A stretch of 64,000 nt of DNA from Devosia limi DSM 17137. GTDB taxonomy: Bacteria; Pseudomonadota; Alphaproteobacteria; Rhizobiales; Devosiaceae. Position numbers and translations under genes: made by a program. Below the pieces are notes generated by a model. It was not told the DNA's origin, did no database searches, and saw only the letters and a list, made by a program, of their open reading frames with translations. This document shows positions 53,936 through 64,000 of this stretch, in pieces (position 1 is the stretch's first letter; the number at the start of each line of letters is the position of its first letter). The DNA lies in contig NZ_FQVC01000002.1 of assembly GCF_900128975.1 (NCBI RefSeq), forward strand, positions 124,001 to 188,000, written 5' to 3'.

Positions 53936-55273
53936 ATGGCGTCCGCAGCCGAACAGCTGGCACGTAATCTCAATTTTTCGACGTTCTCCAAGGCGAAGGC
54001 CCTGCAGCAGCGGATCTGGTTCACACTGGGCGCGCTGCTTGTCTATCGTCTGGGTACCTTCATTCCGGTTCCCGGCATTGATCCCGACGCCTTCCGCGCG
54101 ACTTTCGAACAGTCGCAGCAGGGCATCATCGGCATGTTCAACATGTTCGCTGGTGGTGCCGTTGAGCGTATGGCGATCTTTGCCCTCAACCTCATTCCCT
54201 ACATTACCGCGTCCATCGTGGTGCAGGTGATCGCCACGGCGTCGCCGCGTCTAGAAGCTCTCAAGAAAGAGGGCGAGGCCGGTCGTCGCAAGATGAACCA
54301 GTACACCCGCTATCTGGCGGTCGTGTTCTGCGCCGTGCAGGCCTATGGCATCGCTGTCGGCCTGGAAGCGAGCCAGGGCGTCGTTCTGAACCCAGGCTGG
54401 TTCTTCCGCATCTCCACCGTGATCACCCTGGTTGGTGGCACGATGTTCCTGATGTGGCTGGGCGAGCAGATTACTGCACGTGGCGTGGGTAACGGCATTT
54501 CGCTGATCATCTTTGCCGGTATCGTGGCCAACCTGCCAACGACCATCGTGCAGACGCTCGAGTTGAGCCGGACAGGGGCCTTGCCGCCGCTGGCTGCCAT
54601 CGGTCTGGTGATCCTGGCGATCGTGGTCATCGGTATTATTGTGTTCTTTGAACGCGCCCAGCGCCGGCTGCTGATCCAGTATCCAAAGCGCCAGGTCGGC
54701 AACAAGATGTTCCAGGGCGACACGTCGCACCTGCCGCTCAAGCTGAATACTGCCGGTGTTATCCCGGTGATCTTCGGTTCGTCCCTTTTGCTGCTGCCGG
54801 CGACCATCGCGTCGTTTGCTGCACAGGGTAACGCTCCGCAGTGGCTGCAGGTGGTGACCGCCATGCTCGGCCGCGGCCAGCCGCTCTATCTGGCGCTGTT
54901 CGCGTTCTTCATCATCTTCTTCGCCTTCTTCTATACGGCCATCGTGTTCAATCCGACCGAGACGGCCGATAACCTGAAGCGTTCCGGCGGCTTCATTCCG
55001 GGCTTCCGTCCGGGTGAGCGCACGGCCCAGCACATCGACTACGTGCTGACGCGCATCACGGTCGTCGGTGCGCTGTACCTGACTTTCGTGGCGTTGATCC
55101 CGGAAGTCCTGGTGAGCCAGCTTGCGGTCAGCCAGTTTATCGGCGGTACATCGCTGCTGATCATGGTGACGGTGACCCTGGATACGGTCAGCCAGATCCA
55201 GAGCCACCTGATTGCCCAGCAGTATGAAGGTCTGGTCAAGAAGTCTCGTCTTGGGGGAGGTAAGCGTCGATGA
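53936..55273 (+). CDS. secY: Preprotein translocase channel subunit SecY
   Basis: 445 residues with ten membrane helices. [20 protein letters not shown] opens helix 1, the plug region is [20 protein letters not shown], and AERxQRR-type loop (here [19 protein letters not shown]) contacts SecA and ribosomes. [14 protein letters not shown] ends it. Works with SecE, encoded earlier. Confidence 0.99.
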   Translation: MASAAEQLARNLNFSTFSKAKALQQRIWFTLGALLVYRLGTFIPVPGIDPDAFRATFEQSQQGIIGMFNMFAGGAVERMAIFALNLIPYITASIVVQVIATASPRLEALKKEGEAGRRKMNQYTRYLAVVFCAVQAYGIAVGLEASQGVVLNPGWFFRISTVITLVGGTMFLMWLGEQITARGVGNGISLIIFAGIVANLPTTIVQTLELSRTGALPPLAAIGLVILAIVVIGIIVFFERAQRRLLIQYPKRQVGNKMFQGDTSHLPLKLNTAGVIPVIFGSSLLLLPATIASFAAQGNAPQWLQVVTAMLGRGQPLYLALFAFFIIFFAFFYTAIVFNPTETADNLKRSGGFIPGFRPGERTAQHIDYVLTRITVVGALYLTFVALIPEVLVSQLAVSQFIGGTSLLIMVTVTLDTVSQIQSHLIAQQYEGLVKKSRLGGGKRR

Positions 55274-55839
55274 GGTTGATCCTTTTGGGGCCGCCGGGAG
55301 CGGGGAAGGGTACTCAGGCCAAGATTCTGGTCGAAGCCTACGGTATTCCTCAGCTATCTACCGGTGACATCCTGCGGTCGGCCATCGCCGCGAAGACGCC
55401 GCTCGGTCTGGAAGCCAAGGCCATCGTGGATCGTGGTGATCTGGTGTCCGATGCCATCGTCAATGGTATCGTCTCGGAACGCCTCGATGCCGAAGACTGC
55501 AAGCCTGGATTCATTCTCGATGGTTTCCCGCGCACCATCGCGCAGGCCGAGGCGCTCGACCTGATGCTGGTCGAGAAGGGCGTCAAGCTCGACGCTGTTA
55601 TCGAGATCAAGGCGGATGCGGATGTGCTGGTTGAGCGCGTCATCAACCGCGCCAAGGAAAGCGGCGGCGCCCGCGCCGACGACAACGAGGAAGTGCTGCG
55701 CAAGCGCCTCAATGTCTACCAGGAGCAGACCGCTCCACTCGTCGCGTACTATACCGACGAAGGTCTGCTGCGAGCCGTCGATGGCATGGAGCCGGTCGAG
55801 CAGGTGACTGCCGCGATCAAGGCAGCTATCGAAGGCTAA
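55270..55839 (+). CDS. adk: Adenylate kinase
   Basis: 189 residues. [20 protein letters not shown] (P-loop), [11 protein letters not shown] (AMP site) and [14 protein letters not shown]. The lid is the short form, [20 protein letters not shown], without the ~27-residue insert or zinc Cys found in many bacteria, as expected for alphaproteobacteria. Interconverts ATP + AMP and 2 ADP. Overlaps secY by four bases. Confidence 0.98.
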   Translation: MRLILLGPPGAGKGTQAKILVEAYGIPQLSTGDILRSAIAAKTPLGLEAKAIVDRGDLVSDAIVNGIVSERLDAEDCKPGFILDGFPRTIAQAEALDLMLVEKGVKLDAVIEIKADADVLVERVINRAKESGGARADDNEEVLRKRLNVYQEQTAPLVAYYTDEGLLRAVDGMEPVEQVTAAIKAAIEG

Positions 55840-55861
55840 AGTTTCGGATTGGGCTGGGCAG

Positions 55862-55890
55862 TTGACTCTGTCTGGTCTTATCCTTAAAGA
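55862..55890 (+). promoter_or_regulatory. Probable promoter of the rpsM-rpsK-rpoA-rplQ operon
   Basis: TTGACT at 55862-55867 and TAAAGA at 55885-55890, 17-base spacer, 127 bases before rpsM in the 177-base gap after adk. Confidence 0.55.
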
Positions 55891-56016
55891 ACCGCGTCAG
55901 TCTCATGGATTATTGGGCTGGATTCGGTTCCTCATTTCGGTTGGGGTCGAAATCCGGTCCCTTGTTGTTTAAGGGCGCCAGCCGTGATGGTTCGCGCTGA
56001 ATGAAGGAGAGCAGAC

Positions 56017-56385
56017 GTGGCTCGTATTGCTGGCGTCAATATCCCGACGAATAAGCGCGTAGTTATTGCGCTGCAGTATATCCACGGGATCGGCGACAAG
56101 TTCGCCGAGGATATCTGCACCAAGGTTGGCATTCCGGCAGAGCGCCGGGTCAATGAACTGACCGACGCGGAAGTCATCCAGATCCGTGAAGCTATCGACC
56201 GCGACTACGTCGTGGAAGGTGATCTTCGCCGCAATGTGGCGATGAACATCAAGCGCCTGATGGACCTGGGCAACTATCGTGGCCTGCGTCATCGTCGCGG
56301 CCTGCCGGTCCGCGGTCAGCGCACCCATACCAATGCTCGTACCCGCAAGGGTCCTGCAAAGGCGATCGCCGGCAAGAAGAAGTAA
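56017..56385 (+). CDS. rpsM: 30S ribosomal protein S13
   Basis: 122 residues: [40 protein letters not shown], and the tRNA-contacting tail [20 protein letters not shown]. Opens the alpha cluster. rpmJ is not between secY/adk and rpsM, as usual in alphaproteobacteria. Confidence 0.98.
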   Translation: MARIAGVNIPTNKRVVIALQYIHGIGDKFAEDICTKVGIPAERRVNELTDAEVIQIREAIDRDYVVEGDLRRNVAMNIKRLMDLGNYRGLRHRRGLPVRGQRTHTNARTRKGPAKAIAGKKK

Positions 56386-56465
56386 GAACCCGATATCGGG
56401 TTCTTCGATGTAGCTGCCGGGGCCGATTGGCTAACGGCAGCGCAGATATCGAATAGAGGACTTAA

Positions 56466-56858
56466 ATGGCAAAGACTGAAACCACGCGCGTCCGCCGCAA
56501 GGAGCGCAAGAATATCACGTCGGGTGTTGCCCACGTGAATGCATCGTTCAACAACACCATGATCACCATCGCCGACATGCAGGGCAACACGATCTCGTGG
56601 TCCTCGTCTGGCGTGATGGGCTTCAAGGGCTCGCGCAAGTCGACCCCTTATGCCGCTCAGGTTGCTGCCGAAGATGCCGCCAAGAAGGCGCAGGAACACG
56701 GCATGAAGACCCTCGAGGTCGAAGTTCGTGGTCCCGGTTCGGGTCGTGAATCGGCGCTTCGCGCTCTCCAGGCAGCTGGGTTCAACGTTACCTCGATCCG
56801 CGACGTGACCTCGATCCCGCACAATGGTTGCCGTCCTCGCAAGCGGCGCCGCGTCTAA
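56466..56858 (+). CDS. rpsK: 30S ribosomal protein S11
   Basis: 130 residues: [40 protein letters not shown], and [17 protein letters not shown] at the end. The N-G-C-R-P-R-K-R box lies near the 16S platform. Confidence 0.98.
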   Translation: MAKTETTRVRRKERKNITSGVAHVNASFNNTMITIADMQGNTISWSSSGVMGFKGSRKSTPYAAQVAAEDAAKKAQEHGMKTLEVEVRGPGSGRESALRALQAAGFNVTSIRDVTSIPHNGCRPRKRRRV

Positions 56859-56873
56859 TAGACCGATTGAAAG

Positions 56874-56896
56874 CTCCCGGCCGAGGCGGCCGGGAG
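56874..56896 (+). terminator. Hairpin between rpsK and rpoA
   Basis: CTCCCGGCCG-AGG-CGGCCGGGAG, a perfect 10-bp stem with a three-base loop, followed by TCTTATTG, a weak T tract. More likely an attenuator or RNA processing/stability element than a full terminator, because rpoA follows in 61 bases. Confidence 0.55.
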
Positions 56897-56957
56897 TCTT
56901 ATTGCGTTTGCGGCGGAGCGGCCGGGCGAGGGCCGCGATTTTGAAAGGACACAACCT

Positions 56958-57977
56958 GTGACGATCCAGAGGAACTGGCAAGAACTGATTAAGCCGACCA
57001 AGCTGGAGATTGTTTCGGGCAGCGATAACGCGCGCGTGGCTTCGGTAGTTGCCGAGCCGCTTGAGCGCGGTTACGGGCTTACCCTGGGTAATGCCCTTCG
57101 TCGCGTGCTGCTGTCGTCGCTTCAGGGCGCGGCAGTGACTGCAATCCAGATTGACGGCATCCTGCATGAATTCTCCTCGCTTCCGGGCGTGCGCGAAGAC
57201 ATCACCGATCTCGTTCTCAACGTGAAAGAAATCGCGTTGCGGATGGGTGGGGAAGGTCCCAAGCGTCTGGCGCTTTCGCGTCAGGGCCCGGGCGCTGTTA
57301 CTGCCGGCGACATCAAGGTCACCGGCGACATCGAAGTGCTGAACCCCGAGCTGGTCATCTGCCACCTCGACGATGGCGCCGAGATCAATATCGAGTTCAC
57401 CGTTGATAACGGCAAGGGCTATGTCCCGGCCGACAAGAACCGTCCCGAAGACGCACCGATCGGCTATATCCCGGTCGACTCGCTGTTTTCGCCGGTTCGT
57501 CGCGTGTCCTACAAGGTCGATGCTACCCGTGCCGGCGAAAGCCTGGATAAGGACAAGCTGACCCTGCAGGTCGAAACCAATGGCGCCATCTCGCCGGAAG
57601 ACGCCGTGGCCTATGCCGCGCGGATCCTGCAGGACCAGCTGTCGGTATTCGTGAACTTCGAAGAGCCCAGCAAGGAAAAGGCCCAGGATACCGTTCCTGA
57701 ACTCGCCTTCAATCCGGCGCTGCTCAAGAAGGTCGATGAGCTTGAACTTTCGGTGCGTTCGGCCAACTGCCTCAAGAACGATAACATCGTTTATATCGGC
57801 GACCTGATCCAGAAGACGGAAGCCGAGATGTTGCGGACGCCGAACTTCGGCCGCAAGTCGCTCAATGAAATCAAGGAAGTGCTCGCGCAGATGGGCCTTC
57901 ATCTCGGAATGGACGTTGCCAATTGGCCACCCGAGAATATCGATGACCTCGCCAAGCGCTACGAAGATCATTATTGA
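56958..57977 (+). CDS. rpoA: RNA polymerase alpha subunit
   Basis: 339 residues from GTG 56958, preceded by AAAGGA. The N-terminal assembly domain has [20 protein letters not shown] and the alpha signature; the C-terminal domain has [20 protein letters not shown] and [20 protein letters not shown], which binds UP elements and activators. The GTG start slightly lowers translation relative to the ribosomal genes. Confidence 0.99.
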   Translation: MTIQRNWQELIKPTKLEIVSGSDNARVASVVAEPLERGYGLTLGNALRRVLLSSLQGAAVTAIQIDGILHEFSSLPGVREDITDLVLNVKEIALRMGGEGPKRLALSRQGPGAVTAGDIKVTGDIEVLNPELVICHLDDGAEINIEFTVDNGKGYVPADKNRPEDAPIGYIPVDSLFSPVRRVSYKVDATRAGESLDKDKLTLQVETNGAISPEDAVAYAARILQDQLSVFVNFEEPSKEKAQDTVPELAFNPALLKKVDELELSVRSANCLKNDNIVYIGDLIQKTEAEMLRTPNFGRKSLNEIKEVLAQMGLHLGMDVANWPPENIDDLAKRYEDHY

Positions 57978-58009
57978 TCGCGCGCTGCCAAGCACTTTAG
58001 GAGACCACC

Positions 58010-58435
58010 ATGCGCCACGGTAATTCAGGTCGCAAACTCAACCGGACTGCCAGCCACCGCAAGGCCATGTTCGCCAATATGTCTGCCGCGCTGATCAAGC
58101 ACGAGCAGATCGTCACTACGCTTCCCAAGGCCAAGGACCTGCGTCCGATCGTCGAGAAGCTGATCACCCTCGGCAAGCGCGGCGACCTGCACGCTCGTCG
58201 TCAGGCGATTGCCCAGATGCGCGACGAAGATCAGGTTCGCAAGCTGTTCGAGATTCTCGGGCCGCGCTACAAGGACCGTCAGGGCGGCTATATCCGCATC
58301 ATGAAGGCCGGCTTCCGCTACGGCGACAACGCTCCGATGGCCGTGATCGAGTTCGTCGATCGCGACGTCAATGCCAAGGGCCAGGACAGCGGTCCGGTCC
58401 ATGTGCGTGACGACGAAGAGTCCGAAGCAGCGTAA
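58010..58435 (+). CDS. rplQ: 50S ribosomal protein L17
   Basis: 141 residues: [40 protein letters not shown], and an acidic tail ending DDEESEAA. Last gene of the alpha cluster, then a terminator. Confidence 0.98.
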   Translation: MRHGNSGRKLNRTASHRKAMFANMSAALIKHEQIVTTLPKAKDLRPIVEKLITLGKRGDLHARRQAIAQMRDEDQVRKLFEILGPRYKDRQGGYIRIMKAGFRYGDNAPMAVIEFVDRDVNAKGQDSGPVHVRDDEESEAA

Positions 58436-58460
58436 GACTTTGGTCTGCGCGACAGATTTG

Positions 58461-58491
58461 GGGCGGCCGCGAGTTTCGCGGCCGCCCTTTT
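58461..58491. terminator. Rho-independent terminator after rplQ
   Basis: GGGCGGCCGCGA-GTT-TCGCGGCCGCCC followed by TTTT: a perfect 12-bp stem with a three-base loop. It may also serve the convergent P-loop gene at 58544 if transcription reads through. Confidence 0.9.
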
Positions 58492-58543
58492 CGTTCCGGG
58501 GCAGGGGTATGGGCCCTGTGTTGCCCGTAACACGGGGTACCTG

Positions 58544-59074
58544 TCAGTCCAGCTCCCAGGCGCGGCCCAGGGACCTGAGATCGGCCAGTGAACGGCAGGT
58601 GACGATTGGCAAGCCGGTGCTGCAGGCGCGGGCGTGATAGCGGCCGAAGCTGTTGCGGGTTTTCCAGACCCAGTGGATCATTTCAAGCTTGATGCTGTCA
58701 CGCTTGCCCTCAAGACCGCCGGCGCGGTCGGGCTGAAACAGGGTGCGGCGGAGATAGCGGCCGAAACGCGCCAGGTAATGCCCATCGAGCGCGATGATCC
58801 CCGTGGCCCGGGCGAAGCGCTGTGGCAGCAAGGCGGAATAATTGCCGTCCATCACCCATTCAGGGGCGAGGATGGCCGCGTCATGCAGGGCGTGAAATTC
58901 CGCATCAGGCCGAGGCTCCCAATCGGTATTGGGGAGGTGGCGGAATTGGTCGAGATGGACAGCCGGTACTCCCAGCTTGCGGGCGATTGCAGCGCAAAGG
59001 GTGGACTTGCCGGCATTGGTGGGGCCAAGGATGCAGATGCGTCGGCCGAGCGTTTCGAGGGGGAGGTCATGCAT
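58544..59074 (-). CDS. Small P-loop kinase-like protein (adenylate kinase / topology-modulation type)
   Basis: 176 residues from ATG 59074 (GGAACTGAAA upstream); the longer frame from 59176 is unlike the family. RRICILGPTNAGKSTLCAAI holds Walker A (residues 17-24, Lys23), then VPAVHLDQFRHLPNTDW, WVMDGNYSALLPQRFARATG and ALDGHYLARFGRYLRRTLFQ. This order (L-D-x-F/L, W-V-x-D-G-N-Y, R-x-L-R-R) matches the group annotated as adenylate kinase-like, FlaR or DNA topology modulation protein. A nucleotide or small-molecule kinase activity is expected; substrate unknown. Confidence 0.8.
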   Translation of the reverse strand: MHDLPLETLGRRICILGPTNAGKSTLCAAIARKLGVPAVHLDQFRHLPNTDWEPRPDAEFHALHDAAILAPEWVMDGNYSALLPQRFARATGIIALDGHYLARFGRYLRRTLFQPDRAGGLEGKRDSIKLEMIHWVWKTRNSFGRYHARACSTGLPIVTCRSLADLRSLGRAWELD

Positions 59075-59254
59075 TTTCAGTTCCGATATGTCGTTGGTGG
59101 ATCGGGGTGGAAAAGCTGATCGAGGCGGCGGGGGCTCCAATAGAAAAGGGCCGCTCCCAGAGGGAGCAGCCCACAATTTGCTGCAGCATTGCTGCCGCCG
59201 GATCGGGGACGGGGGCTATAGCGCCGAACCCTCGCCCATGCAAGCCGGTCCTGC

Positions 59255-60436
59255 CTATTCGGGCTGGACGTCCTTGCCAGTATAGACTTCCTCGACCCAG
59301 AACTGGTCGCGGCGATCGAAGCCGTTGAACGGGGTCAGCGATGCCTGGGTGTAGGCACCCATCAGGCCGAACTCGATCCAGTCGTCTTCGTCGATATCGG
59401 CCGGCAGGGTGAACACCTGGGGCAGCACGTCATAGCTGTCGCAAGTGGGGCCCCAGATGGTGAATTCCGAGAAATCCGCGTCATTGTCATGCACGCGGGC
59501 GCCGCGCCAGACGCGAACCGGCGGGGTGAAGTGCATGAACTTGACTTCCATCAGGCTGCCATAAGCGCCGTCATTGACATAGACGGACTGGCCGCCGCGC
59601 TGGTGTTTTACGCGCAGCAGCAGGGAGGTCGACGACGTGACAAGGGCGCGGCCAGGCTCGATGATCAGCTCTGGCTTCCTCTTTTCGCCAAAGTGGTCGC
59701 TCACGGCGGTCGAGATGGTCTCGAAGTAATAGTCCATCGGGGGCGCTTCGCTGGTCGGGTAGGGGGCCGGATAGCCGCCGCCGATATTGAGGCGCTTCAG
59801 TTCAATGCCAGACTCTTCGACGATACGGGCGGCCGCAGCGATGTGGCGCTCATAGGCGTAGGCGTCTTCGCACTGGCTGCCGACGTGGAAGCACAGGCTG
59901 GGCGTGTAGCCCATCTGCTCGACCATGGTGGCGATTTCGGCGGCGCCCTGTTCCATGACGCCGAACTTGATGCCGAAGTCATAGGACTTCAGCGCCTTGC
60001 CGGCCTTGAAACGGGTCGTCACTTCGACATCGCGCGAGGGCGATACAACGGCAGCGAGCTGGTCCAGCTGCTGGGGATGGTCGATGGTGAAGGAGCGAAC
60101 GCCGAACTCTTCATAGGCGCGAGCGATCTCACGCTTGTTCTTGATCGGGTTGTTGTAATGCATGACCGCGCCGGGGGCATAATCGCGCACCAGCTCCATC
60201 TCGGTATTGGAGGCGACGTCGAACGCCTTCAAACCTTCGCGATGCAGCTGGGCGATGATGTGGGGCGATGGGTTGCACTTGACGGCATAGGTCAACAGAC
60301 CGTCGAAGCCCTTGCGGAAGACCTTTGTGGCCTTATGCAACTCACGTTCAGAGAACAGGAAGGCCGGGAAATCCGGGGCTTCCGCCGCGATGAGGGCAGA
60401 GGTGTTCGGGTAAACGTGGTTCGGCTCGTCTGTCAT
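59255..60436 (-). CDS. Ornithine-decarboxylase-type PLP enzyme (group IV decarboxylase)
   Basis: 393 residues from ATG 60436. LLTYAVKCNPSPHIIAQLHR carries the PLP lysine (Lys53), FHVGSQC and NIGGGYPAPY are the phosphate-binding boxes, ELIIEPGRALV follows, and IWGPTCDSYDVLPQVF has the catalytic Cys332 at the dimer interface, as in ornithine decarboxylases of the alanine-racemase fold. It probably makes putrescine, and perhaps cadaverine, from ornithine or lysine. Diaminopimelate decarboxylase is less likely because the lysA motifs are absent. Single gene, divergent from degP. Confidence 0.87.
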   Translation of the reverse strand: MTDEPNHVYPNTSALIAAEAPDFPAFLFSERELHKATKVFRKGFDGLLTYAVKCNPSPHIIAQLHREGLKAFDVASNTEMELVRDYAPGAVMHYNNPIKNKREIARAYEEFGVRSFTIDHPQQLDQLAAVVSPSRDVEVTTRFKAGKALKSYDFGIKFGVMEQGAAEIATMVEQMGYTPSLCFHVGSQCEDAYAYERHIAAAARIVEESGIELKRLNIGGGYPAPYPTSEAPPMDYYFETISTAVSDHFGEKRKPELIIEPGRALVTSSTSLLLRVKHQRGGQSVYVNDGAYGSLMEVKFMHFTPPVRVWRGARVHDNDADFSEFTIWGPTCDSYDVLPQVFTLPADIDEDDWIEFGLMGAYTQASLTPFNGFDRRDQFWVEEVYTGKDVQPE

Positions 60437-60641
60437 TGGACATCCTGCCTTTCGGGCCAAGAGTAGCGTTGAATCGAGCGCTGCATATAGGGCGGTGTGC
60501 CCCCACGCGCAAACTATTATTTGTCCTGCATTTAAGGTGATCGCTTGACGCCTTTTTGACGCCGGATTCGGGGTATTTTCGTGCAAGTCTCGTGCAGCCG
60601 GAAATGGCTGGGATAACTTGGTTCTGGAAGGATTTAGATTG

Positions 60642-62117
<1,476 letters not shown>

Positions 62118-62119
62118 GT

Positions 62120-63445
62120 ATGGCCGATCTTTTCGCGAGAGAGCCCGAGCAGGCAAACGACGACGATACGCGCCGGCCGCTGGCCGATCAGTTGCGGCCA
62201 CGCTCACTCGATGAGGTGATCGGGCAAACCCATTTGCTGGGCCCCGACGGCACTTTGCGCCGGATGATTGCCTCCGGGCGACTGGGCTCGCTGATCCTGT
62301 GGGGGCCACCCGGCACTGGCAAGACCACGGTGGCGCGGTTGCTGGCCGATCAAATCGGTTACTCGTTCGAGCAGATTTCGGCGGTGTTCTCCGGGGTTGC
62401 GGACCTCAAAAAGGTGTTCGAGAAGGCGCGCTTCGAGCGCCTTTCCGGGCACAAGACGCTGCTGTTCGTCGACGAGATCCATCGGTTCAACCGGGCGCAG
62501 CAGGATGGCTTCCTGCCGGTGATGGAAGACGGCACCGTGGTGCTGGTGGGCGCCACGACCGAAAATCCGTCCTTCGAGCTCAATGCGGCTTTGTTGTCGC
62601 GCAGCCAGGTGCTGCGGTTTGAGTCATTGGGGCTTGAGGACCTGGAAAAGCTGGTCGTGCGGGCGGAGGCGTTGGCGGGAGCAGCGCTGCCGCTCGACGC
62701 CGAGGCGCGCCATACCCTGCTCACGCTCGCCGATGGCGACGGACGGGCCTTGCTGGGTCTGGTCGAAGAGGTGCTGGCCTCAGCCAAGCCGGGGGAGACG
62801 CTCGACGCTGCGACCATGTTGACCGTGATCCAGCGGCGGGCACCGATCTATGACAAGGCCCAGGATGGGCACTACAACCTGATTTCGGCGCTGCACAAGA
62901 CCATCCGTGGTTCGGACCCCGATGCGGCGCTGTACTATTTCGCCCGCATGCTGGATGCCGGCGAGGACCCGCTGTTCCTGGCAAGACGGCTGATCCGCAT
63001 GGCCGTGGAGGATATCGGACTGGCCGATCCGCTGGCCCTGCCGCAGGCCGTGGCAGGGCGCGATGCGTTTCAGATGCTGGGCTCGCCCGAGGGCGAGCTG
63101 GCGCTGGCGCAGGTCGTGGTCTATCTGGCGCTCGCCCCCAAGTCGAATGCCGTCTACACGGCCTTCAAGGGCGCGATGAGCGTCGCCAAGGCCACGGGCT
63201 CGCCGATGCCGCCAATGGTCATCCTGAACGCCCCCACGAAGCTGATGAAGGGGTCTGGCTACGGCGACGGCTACATTTACGACCACGACACGCCAGAGGG
63301 CTTTTCGGGGCAGCAATATTTCCCCGAAAAGATCGGTCGGCAGAAATTCTACGAGCCGGTCGAGCGCGGCAGCGAGCGCGACTATCGCAAGCGGCTGGAC
63401 TATTTCGAACGGTTACGGGCGCAGAAGGGCAGCCGCGACGGCTAG
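62120..63445 (+). CDS. rarA: Replication-associated recombination ATPase RarA
   Basis: 441 residues. AAA+ core: LILWGPPGTGKTTVARLLAD (Lys68), LLFVDEIHRFNRAQQDGFLP (Walker B), VLVGATTENPSFELNAALLS (sensor 1 and Arg finger area). The C-terminal tetramer domain has HYNLISALHKTIRGSDPDAA and RRLIRMAVEDIGLADP. Acts at stalled replication forks. The pairing degP-rarA after rplQ is common in Hyphomicrobiales. Its stop overlaps the convergent patatin gene. Confidence 0.95.
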   Translation: MADLFAREPEQANDDDTRRPLADQLRPRSLDEVIGQTHLLGPDGTLRRMIASGRLGSLILWGPPGTGKTTVARLLADQIGYSFEQISAVFSGVADLKKVFEKARFERLSGHKTLLFVDEIHRFNRAQQDGFLPVMEDGTVVLVGATTENPSFELNAALLSRSQVLRFESLGLEDLEKLVVRAEALAGAALPLDAEARHTLLTLADGDGRALLGLVEEVLASAKPGETLDAATMLTVIQRRAPIYDKAQDGHYNLISALHKTIRGSDPDAALYYFARMLDAGEDPLFLARRLIRMAVEDIGLADPLALPQAVAGRDAFQMLGSPEGELALAQVVVYLALAPKSNAVYTAFKGAMSVAKATGSPMPPMVILNAPTKLMKGSGYGDGYIYDHDTPEGFSGQQYFPEKIGRQKFYEPVERGSERDYRKRLDYFERLRAQKGSRDG

Positions 63446-64000
63446 TCTTTCTGCCAGATCCCGGCGCGGCCACTCTCATAGCCATAAGTGAAAAGGGCCG
63501 TCAGCCATGCCGGGCTGCCGAAAATGCTCTTGCTCTCGGGGAATTCCGCCGGGATTGCGGTCAGCCAGAAGGCAAGGCCGGCGCGACTGGCGGAGGTCGC
63601 CAACTGCTCGATATTGCCGCGACCGAGATATTTGAGCAGCGTCGGGACTGCTCGTTGCAACAGCGAGACGCTGGAGATTTTCACCGCAGCGGGGGTGGGG
63701 GCCACGACGCCATTGAAGATCACGTAGAGCTTCTGCACGCCGCGACGGCCCTTGACGAAACCCTCGTAGCCGCCGGGCATCAGCAAGACCTGCTGGGTGA
63801 CGCCGCCATCAACGTGAAGTTCATCGAACTGGACCCCCTGGGCGGTCACGTCGAGCAGGACAGGCGGGAAGACGCCGGGAACGGCTGCCGAGGCCAGGAT
63901 GATCTGGTGCACCAGGTCCAGCTTGTTGGGTAGATTGCTGACAGCGATGGCACCGATATCCCAGATAACCGGGCGCTGGGCATCCAGATTGGTGGTGCCG
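63442..64000 (-). CDS. Patatin-like phospholipase, C-terminal part (cut by window edge)
   Basis: The reverse strand from the window edge reads GTTNLDAQRPVIWDIGAIAV, then LVHQIILASAAVPGVFPPVL and QFDELHVDGGVTQQVLLMPG. A-S-x-A-x-P-G-x-F-P-P and the catalytic Asp in the D-G-G box are signatures of patatin-like lipases; the Ser of GxSxG lies outside the window. About 185 residues are visible, ending YESGRAGIWQKD. Hydrolyses phospholipid or lipid acyl esters; substrate unknown. Confidence 0.87.
   Translation of the reverse strand, partial: GTTNLDAQRPVIWDIGAIAVSNLPNKLDLVHQIILASAAVPGVFPPVLLDVTAQGVQFDELHVDGGVTQQVLLMPGGYEGFVKGRRGVQKLYVIFNGVVAPTPAAVKISSVSLLQRAVPTLLKYLGRGNIEQLATSASRAGLAFWLTAIPAEFPESKSIFGSPAWLTALFTYGYESGRAGIWQKD

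Overview
The window is 64 kb of a high-GC alphaproteobacterial chromosome. The gene order tRNA-Trp, secE, nusG, rplKAJL, rpoBC, rpsLG, fusA, tuf, the full S10/spc/alpha ribosomal clusters, then degP and rarA, together with a 64-residue SecE and a short-type adenylate kinase, points to the order Hyphomicrobiales (Rhizobiales). A Devosia-like genus is my best guess from overall protein character; it is an inference, as no rRNA gene or database search was available.

Region 1 (1-14.4 kb) is accessory DNA. After an rlmB fragment, tRNA-Tyr and a cytochrome b561 gene comes tRNA-Gly(TCC). Directly behind it lies about 12 kb of island-like sequence: a large KAP-family P-loop NTPase with lower GC, an orphan NMT1/THI5-type ABC importer of three genes, a GGDEF protein, an alpha/beta hydrolase gene broken by one in-frame stop, a RibD/DHFR-like reductase, a DUF4239 membrane protein, a secreted protein and a decayed CPBP-type protease. 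Copies of a short repeat built round a GGGGTCGAATTC core lie between these genes. No integrase, transposase or second copy of the tRNA end was seen.

Region 2 (14.4-24.7 kb) holds a 1025-residue autotransporter with two kinds of tandem repeat, a convergent glycosyltransferase gene, an ArsR/SmtB-type regulator with a zinc-type alpha5 site followed by a HupE transporter gene, tRNA-Trp, and a run of small proteins (DUF4287, a lipoprotein, a small membrane protein, a GGDEF cyclase, a nuclease-like protein) that separates tRNA-Trp from secE.

Region 3 (24.8-58.5 kb) is the housekeeping core for translation, transcription and protein export. It is interrupted after rpoC by a three-gene operon (membrane protein, GNAT acetyltransferase, TetR regulator) read in the opposite direction behind a promoter with a perfect 14-bp palindrome, and by a YbjN-like secreted protein gene. 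Ribosomal protein S12 carries Arg at position 88, where Lys is usual and where K88R is a classical streptomycin-resistance change.

Region 4 (58.5-64 kb) has a small P-loop kinase-like gene, an ornithine-decarboxylase-type enzyme, a DegP/Do serine protease with rarA directly behind it, and the 3' part of a patatin-like phospholipase gene cut by the window edge.

I saw no CRISPR array, no rRNA gene and no clear new multi-gene system. The best candidates for unusual biology are the KAP NTPase next to tRNA-Gly, the tandem-repeat autotransporter, the ArsR-HupE pair and the TetR-GNAT-membrane operon.
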